From: Paracoccaceae bacterium
GTDB taxonomy: Bacteria; Pseudomonadota; Alphaproteobacteria; Rhodobacterales; Rhodobacteraceae
DNA length: 16,520 nucleotides
Reading direction: 5' to 3'
NCBI GenBank assembly: GCA_003551745.1
Contig: PUNI01000180.1
Location: 1-16,520, forward strand
Part shown: positions 13,354 to 16,520 of the stretch, in pieces
How positions within the stretch are numbered: position 1 is the stretch's first letter
Layout of the letters: every line of letters starts with the position of its first letter
The notes under the pieces: model-generated
Told to the model about the DNA's origin: nothing
Database searches by the model: none
The model's input: the letters and a program-made list of their open reading frames with translations, nothing else
Position numbers and translations under genes: made by a program

Positions 13354-15046
13354 GGCCTTGCCTACGGCACGTATGCTCCGCCTGGCCGCGGCGGCGGCAA
13401 TTCTGTGGCTGATCCTGATCCTGCCCAACCACCCGCAGGCGATGACCTGGGGCGCCCTTCGCATGATCCCGCTGGAACTGCCGGTGATCCTGCTGGGGCT
13501 TGTCGTCTTGCCCGGCCGCGCGCCGGTCACGATGCTGGTTCGGGGGGTTCTTGTTGGCATGCTGGTCGTGATCGCGCTGATGAAGCTTGCCGATATTGCG
13601 ACCTTCACGGCCTACAACCGCGCCTTCAACCTTCTGGTCGACGCCCATCTGATCCACGCGGCCTGGATGCTGGGGTCGGGCTCGGTCGGCGTGCCGGCGG
13701 CGGCGGGCGCGGTTGCGGGGGCGCTCCTGCTGCTCGGGGCCGTAATCTGGGCGCTCTGGTGGGCGACCGGAGTCTGGGCGCGCGCGACGCCGCCCACGGC
13801 GGGACGCTGGGCGGCCGCAGCCCTGCTGCTGCCGGCCACCGGGCTGGCCGCCGCCGAGGTCGGGCAGGCGATGCGGGCGTGGAGCCTGCCGGCCAGCCCG
13901 CCCGGCGCGGCCTTCACTGCGCGGGTGGGCGTGGAGCGGGCGCTCTTCTATCGCGCCGCAGTCGCCGACATCGAGGAGTTCCGCCGCAAGGCCGCCGCCG
14001 ATCCTTTCGCCTCCGCCGAGCCCGACCGGCTGCTCGACCGTCTGGGCGAGACCGACACGCTGCTCGTCTATGTCGAGAGCTATGGCCGCTCGAGCTTCCT
14101 CAACCCTTTCTACATCGAGACGCACACGGGCACGCTGGCCGACATCGAGGCGCGTCTGGCCGGGCAGGGGCTCGCCATGCGCTCGGCCTTCCTGACCGCG
14201 CCGATGGTGGGCGGGCAGAGCTGGCTCGCCCATGGCGCCGTCGCCTCGGGGCTCTGGACCGACAACCAGCGCCGCTATCAGGCACTGCTGGCCAGCCCGC
14301 GTCGCACGCTCTTCCATTATGCGCAGGGGGCGGGCTTCCGCACGGCTGCGGTCATGCCGGCCATCACCATGGACTGGCCCGAGGGTGAGTTCTTCGGCTT
14401 CGACACCATCCTGCCGGCCGCAGATCTCGGATATGCGGGCGATCGGTTCAACTGGGTCACAATGCCCGACCAGTTCACCATGAAGGCGCTCGACCGGCTG
14501 CTGCGCGAAGGCCGCCCTGGGGCCGACCGCGCGCCAGTCTTTGCCCAGGTCGCGCTGATCTCCTCGCACGCGCCCTGGGTGCCGGTGCCCGAGCTGATCG
14601 AATGGGAGACGATCGGCGACGGCACCGAGTTCAACGAGATGGCCAATTCCGACGATCCGCCGGATGTGGTCTGGCGCGACCATGACCGCGTCCGCGACCA
14701 GTTCCGCAAGGCCGTCGACTACAGCCTGCAGGTGGTGGGCAGCTATGCCGAGCGCCATGCCGCCGACCCGCCGCTGATGATCGTGCTCGGCGATCACGAA
14801 CCTGCCCCCTTCGTCAGCCAGGTGGCGGGCTTCGACGTGCCGATCCACCTTATCGGCCCGCCCGAGCTGCTGGCCCTGATCGACGACTGGGGCTGGCATG
14901 ACGGGCTACTGCCAGGGCCCGACGCGCCGGTGTGGCGGATGGATGCCTTCCGCGACCGTTTCCTCGCGGCCTTCTCCAGCGCTGCGATCGCCGAGGAGAT
15001 CCGCTCGGAGCTCGCCGCGCCTTTACCGCCGGCAGGCGGAGGCTAA
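13346..15046 (+). CDS. Membrane-anchored sulfatase/LtaS-like phosphotransferase
   Basis: The 566-residue protein has about five N-terminal membrane helices (near 8-27, 39-57, 61-83, 116-141, 154-172) and a large C-terminal domain of the alkaline phosphatase/sulfatase fold, the layout of LtaS, OpgB and related headgroup transferases acting on the outer face of the inner membrane. Metal-site candidates are E244 in YVESYGRSS and D483/H484 in VLGDHEP; H409 in SSHAPW is typical of the family. The likely nucleophile is S292 in GGQSWLAHG, where LtaS and EptA use threonine. Possible reactions are transfer of phosphoglycerol or phosphoethanolamine to a glycan or lipid; the donor is unknown. ATG 13346 has GGAG 8 bases upstream and overlaps the methyltransferase stop; a start at 13325 is possible but has no site. 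Confidence 0.82.
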   Translation: MAEALPTARMLRLAAAAAILWLILILPNHPQAMTWGALRMIPLELPVILLGLVVLPGRAPVTMLVRGVLVGMLVVIALMKLADIATFTAYNRAFNLLVDAHLIHAAWMLGSGSVGVPAAAGAVAGALLLLGAVIWALWWATGVWARATPPTAGRWAAAALLLPATGLAAAEVGQAMRAWSLPASPPGAAFTARVGVERALFYRAAVADIEEFRRKAAADPFASAEPDRLLDRLGETDTLLVYVESYGRSSFLNPFYIETHTGTLADIEARLAGQGLAMRSAFLTAPMVGGQSWLAHGAVASGLWTDNQRRYQALLASPRRTLFHYAQGAGFRTAAVMPAITMDWPEGEFFGFDTILPAADLGYAGDRFNWVTMPDQFTMKALDRLLREGRPGADRAPVFAQVALISSHAPWVPVPELIEWETIGDGTEFNEMANSDDPPDVVWRDHDRVRDQFRKAVDYSLQVVGSYAERHAADPPLMIVLGDHEPAPFVSQVAGFDVPIHLIGPPELLALIDDWGWHDGLLPGPDAPVWRMDAFRDRFLAAFSSAAIAEEIRSELAAPLPPAGGG

Positions 15047-15099
15047 GTGGCTGGGGCGGCGACAGAGGAGGCGTTGGGCGCGTGGCAGAGGATGGTCAG

Positions 15100-15933
15100 A
15101 TGAACGCCGTCAGCGTGAGCGACCGTGTCTGGAAGGCCCTGCTCGCACTGCGCGACGGGGCCACGACGCTGCCGCCGCGCGGCTGGACGGCGGGCGAACA
15201 GGCGGCCTGGTCACTCTATGCTCCGGTGGCGCGACGCGACCGGCGTCCGCGGCTCTTTGGGCAGATCGGACAATCCCTCGACGGGCGGGTGGCCACGGTG
15301 TCGGGCGATGCGCGCGATGTTTCCGGGCCGGACGGTCTCGCGCATCTGCATCGGATCCGCGCCCTCGTCGATGCGGTGGTGGTGGGCGTGCGCACCGCGC
15401 TCCACGATGAACCCCGGCTGACCGTGCGGCTCGTCTCCGGCCCCAATCCGGCGCGGGTGGTGATCGACCCCAAGGGCCGGCTCCCCGATGACGCGCCGGT
15501 GCTCGCCGAAGACGGCGCGCGGCGCGTGGTGATCCAGTCGGTGGACCGCGCCCGGCCGCAGGGGGTGCAGGTGATCCGCCTGTCCGGCAGCGGCGGCTGG
15601 ATACGCACGGCGGACATCGCCGCCGCGCTGGCCGCCGAGGGGCTCGGCACGGCACTGATCGAGGGCGGCGGCATCACCATCGCGGGCTTTCTCGAGGCCG
15701 GGCTGCTCGATCGGCTGCACATTGCCGTCGCCCCGCTCATCATCGGGGCCGGGCCGTCGAGCCTGACCACAACCCCGGTCGAGCGGCTCTCGCAGGCCCG
15801 CCGGCCCGAGACGCGGGTCTACGGGCTGGGCTCCGACATCCTGTTCGACTGTGACGTGTCGCCGGGCAGCGCGAGCAGGTCGCGGTGTCCGATCACGGCG
15901 GAGGAATACGCCACCGCGGCCCGGCGCGCCTGA
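15100..15933 (+). CDS. RibD C-terminal/dihydrofolate-reductase-fold protein
   Basis: The 277-residue protein has an N-terminal stretch of ~50 residues without recognised motifs and then a RibD_C reductase domain. It shows FGQIGQSLDGRVA (53-65), VDAVVVGVRTALHDEPRLTVR (90-110), VVIDPKGRLP (120-129) and the nucleotide-site LIEGGG (186-191), followed by GLLDRLHIAVAPLIIGAG (201-218). The deaminase domain of full RibD is absent. Stand-alone members reduce riboflavin-type pyrimidines or pterin-like substrates with NADPH. ATG 15100 has AGAGGA at a spacing of 7; GTG 15082, in frame and 11 bases after AGGAGG, is the alternative. It follows the sulfatase gene by about 50 bp. The last ~25 residues, after LFDCD, lie opposite the converging methyltransferase and are probably a non-conserved tail. 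Confidence 0.83.
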   Translation: MNAVSVSDRVWKALLALRDGATTLPPRGWTAGEQAAWSLYAPVARRDRRPRLFGQIGQSLDGRVATVSGDARDVSGPDGLAHLHRIRALVDAVVVGVRTALHDEPRLTVRLVSGPNPARVVIDPKGRLPDDAPVLAEDGARRVVIQSVDRARPQGVQVIRLSGSGGWIRTADIAAALAAEGLGTALIEGGGITIAGFLEAGLLDRLHIAVAPLIIGAGPSSLTTTPVERLSQARRPETRVYGLGSDILFDCDVSPGSASRSRCPITAEEYATAARRA

Positions 15934-16520
15934 CGCCACCGCCCGGCTGCGGCGCAGCCGCTCTCGGCCGCCGCGTCAGCGATCCCGTTCACCAGCTCCC
16001 CATGAAGGGCCGCCTGATCGGGGCCCAGCCGCCACGGGCTCTCCGCCAGATGCACGTCGAAGCCGGCCTGCCTGAATGCTCTCGCGGTGACGGCAGCGGC
16101 CTCGGGCCCCAGCGCCGGCCCGACGCCTTTGTTGCTGCGCTGATGGGCGTTGAAGGCGGCGGTCACCGGGCCATCATCGGCGTCGGGAGGCGTCCACTCC
16201 ATCACCCCGTCGTAGGAGAGCGCGGCGTAGAAGCCGAGGCGCCGGGAGGCGAGACGGGCGACGAGGCCGGCGACCCAGTCCCCCGGCATCAGATCGAGCA
16301 GCGCTGAGGCGGTGACCAGATGGGCACTCGCGAGCGGCAGCACATCGAGATCGGCCAGGTTCAGCCGGTGCCCGCTGCCCCCGGTCTGGGCGGTCGCGAT
16401 GTCCAGCAGGGCCGCGTCGGCATCGACCAGCCGCCAGCGCGCCTCCGGCAGATGGGCCGCGAAGGCGCGTGCCGTGGCGCCGGTGCCGCAGCCCAGATCG
16501 ACGATCACCGGCGTGCCGCC
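15819..16520 (-). CDS. Class I SAM-dependent methyltransferase, N-terminus outside the window
   Basis: The frame runs off the right edge of the window and stops at 15819-15821. The visible ~233 residues begin at the SAM-binding motif I, VIVDLGCGTGATARAF, followed by the acidic WRLVDAD motif, LNLADLDVLPL and LVTASALLDLM, all standard for a Rossmann-fold methyltransferase; LGFYAALSYDG and a late IGHRDLLALP complete the domain. The true start must lie before 16520 because motif I is normally preceded by 20 or more residues; GTG 16508 would begin inside the motif. No substrate can be named. The gene converges on the RibD_C gene and overlaps its end by 115 bp. Conserved sequence in the two proteins ends almost exactly where they meet, near 15860. 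Confidence 0.82.
   Translation of the reverse strand, partial: GGTPVIVDLGCGTGATARAFAAHLPEARWRLVDADAALLDIATAQTGGSGHRLNLADLDVLPLASAHLVTASALLDLMPGDWVAGLVARLASRRLGFYAALSYDGVMEWTPPDADDGPVTAAFNAHQRSNKGVGPALGPEAAAVTARAFRQAGFDVHLAESPWRLGPDQAALHGELVNGIADAAAESGCAAAGRWRQARRAAVAYSSAVIGHRDLLALPGDTSQSNRMSEPSP

Noticed and set aside
13211..14899. A 562-codon open frame on the minus strand
   Set aside because: It is the shadow of the LtaS-like gene; the translation has no hydrophobic or catalytic pattern and is Arg/Gly/Asp/Gln-rich.

Overview
The window reads as a GC-rich (roughly 70% by eye) chromosomal segment of an alphaproteobacterium, most likely of the Rhodobacterales. The reasons are the DUF1223, DUF4399 and DUF4168 proteins, an opgH/opgG-type periplasmic glucan locus, the coding style and a Caulobacter-type promoter; the genus cannot be named. 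There are 15 supported protein genes (two cut by the window ends) and no rRNA, tRNA, CRISPR array, IS element or phage gene. Many long open frames opposite real genes are compositional shadows and are left out.

Layout. 1-279: 3' end of a DUF1223 secreted protein. 343-1290 (-): LpxL/HtrB-type acyltransferase. Divergent from it, 1549-3951 (+): an endonuclease/exonuclease/phosphatase (EEP) protein followed by a two-HKD phospholipase D/cardiolipin-synthase protein, a pairing like E. coli ybhP-clsB. 4069-4275 (-): cold-shock protein with its own intrinsic terminator. 4474-4926 (-) and 5241-5633 (+): two small divergent secreted proteins (DUF4399, DUF4168) around a 314-bp spacer rich in inverted repeats.

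5645-11087 (-): a tightly coupled operon in the order opgH, tocopherol-methyltransferase-like SAM enzyme, opgG, geranylgeranyl-reductase-like flavoprotein. opgH and opgG make the osmoregulated periplasmic glucan backbone; the methyltransferase and flavoprotein have no known role there. A cytochrome b561 gene (11159-11698, -) lies just upstream in the same direction.

11837-15933 (+): a compact, overlapping set of CDP-alcohol phosphatidyltransferase, FkbM-type methyltransferase, a five-helix membrane protein with a sulfatase/LtaS-like outer domain, and a RibD_C/dihydrofolate-reductase-fold protein. A further SAM methyltransferase (15819 to the window end, -) converges on the last gene and overlaps it by 115 bp.

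Taken together, most genes concern the envelope: acyl chains of lipid A or related lipids, cardiolipin, periplasmic glucans, and probably a CDP-alcohol-derived lipid whose headgroup could be transferred by the sulfatase-fold enzyme. The best candidates for undescribed biology are the expanded opgH-opgG operon and the CDP-alcohol/FkbM/sulfatase/RibD_C set.
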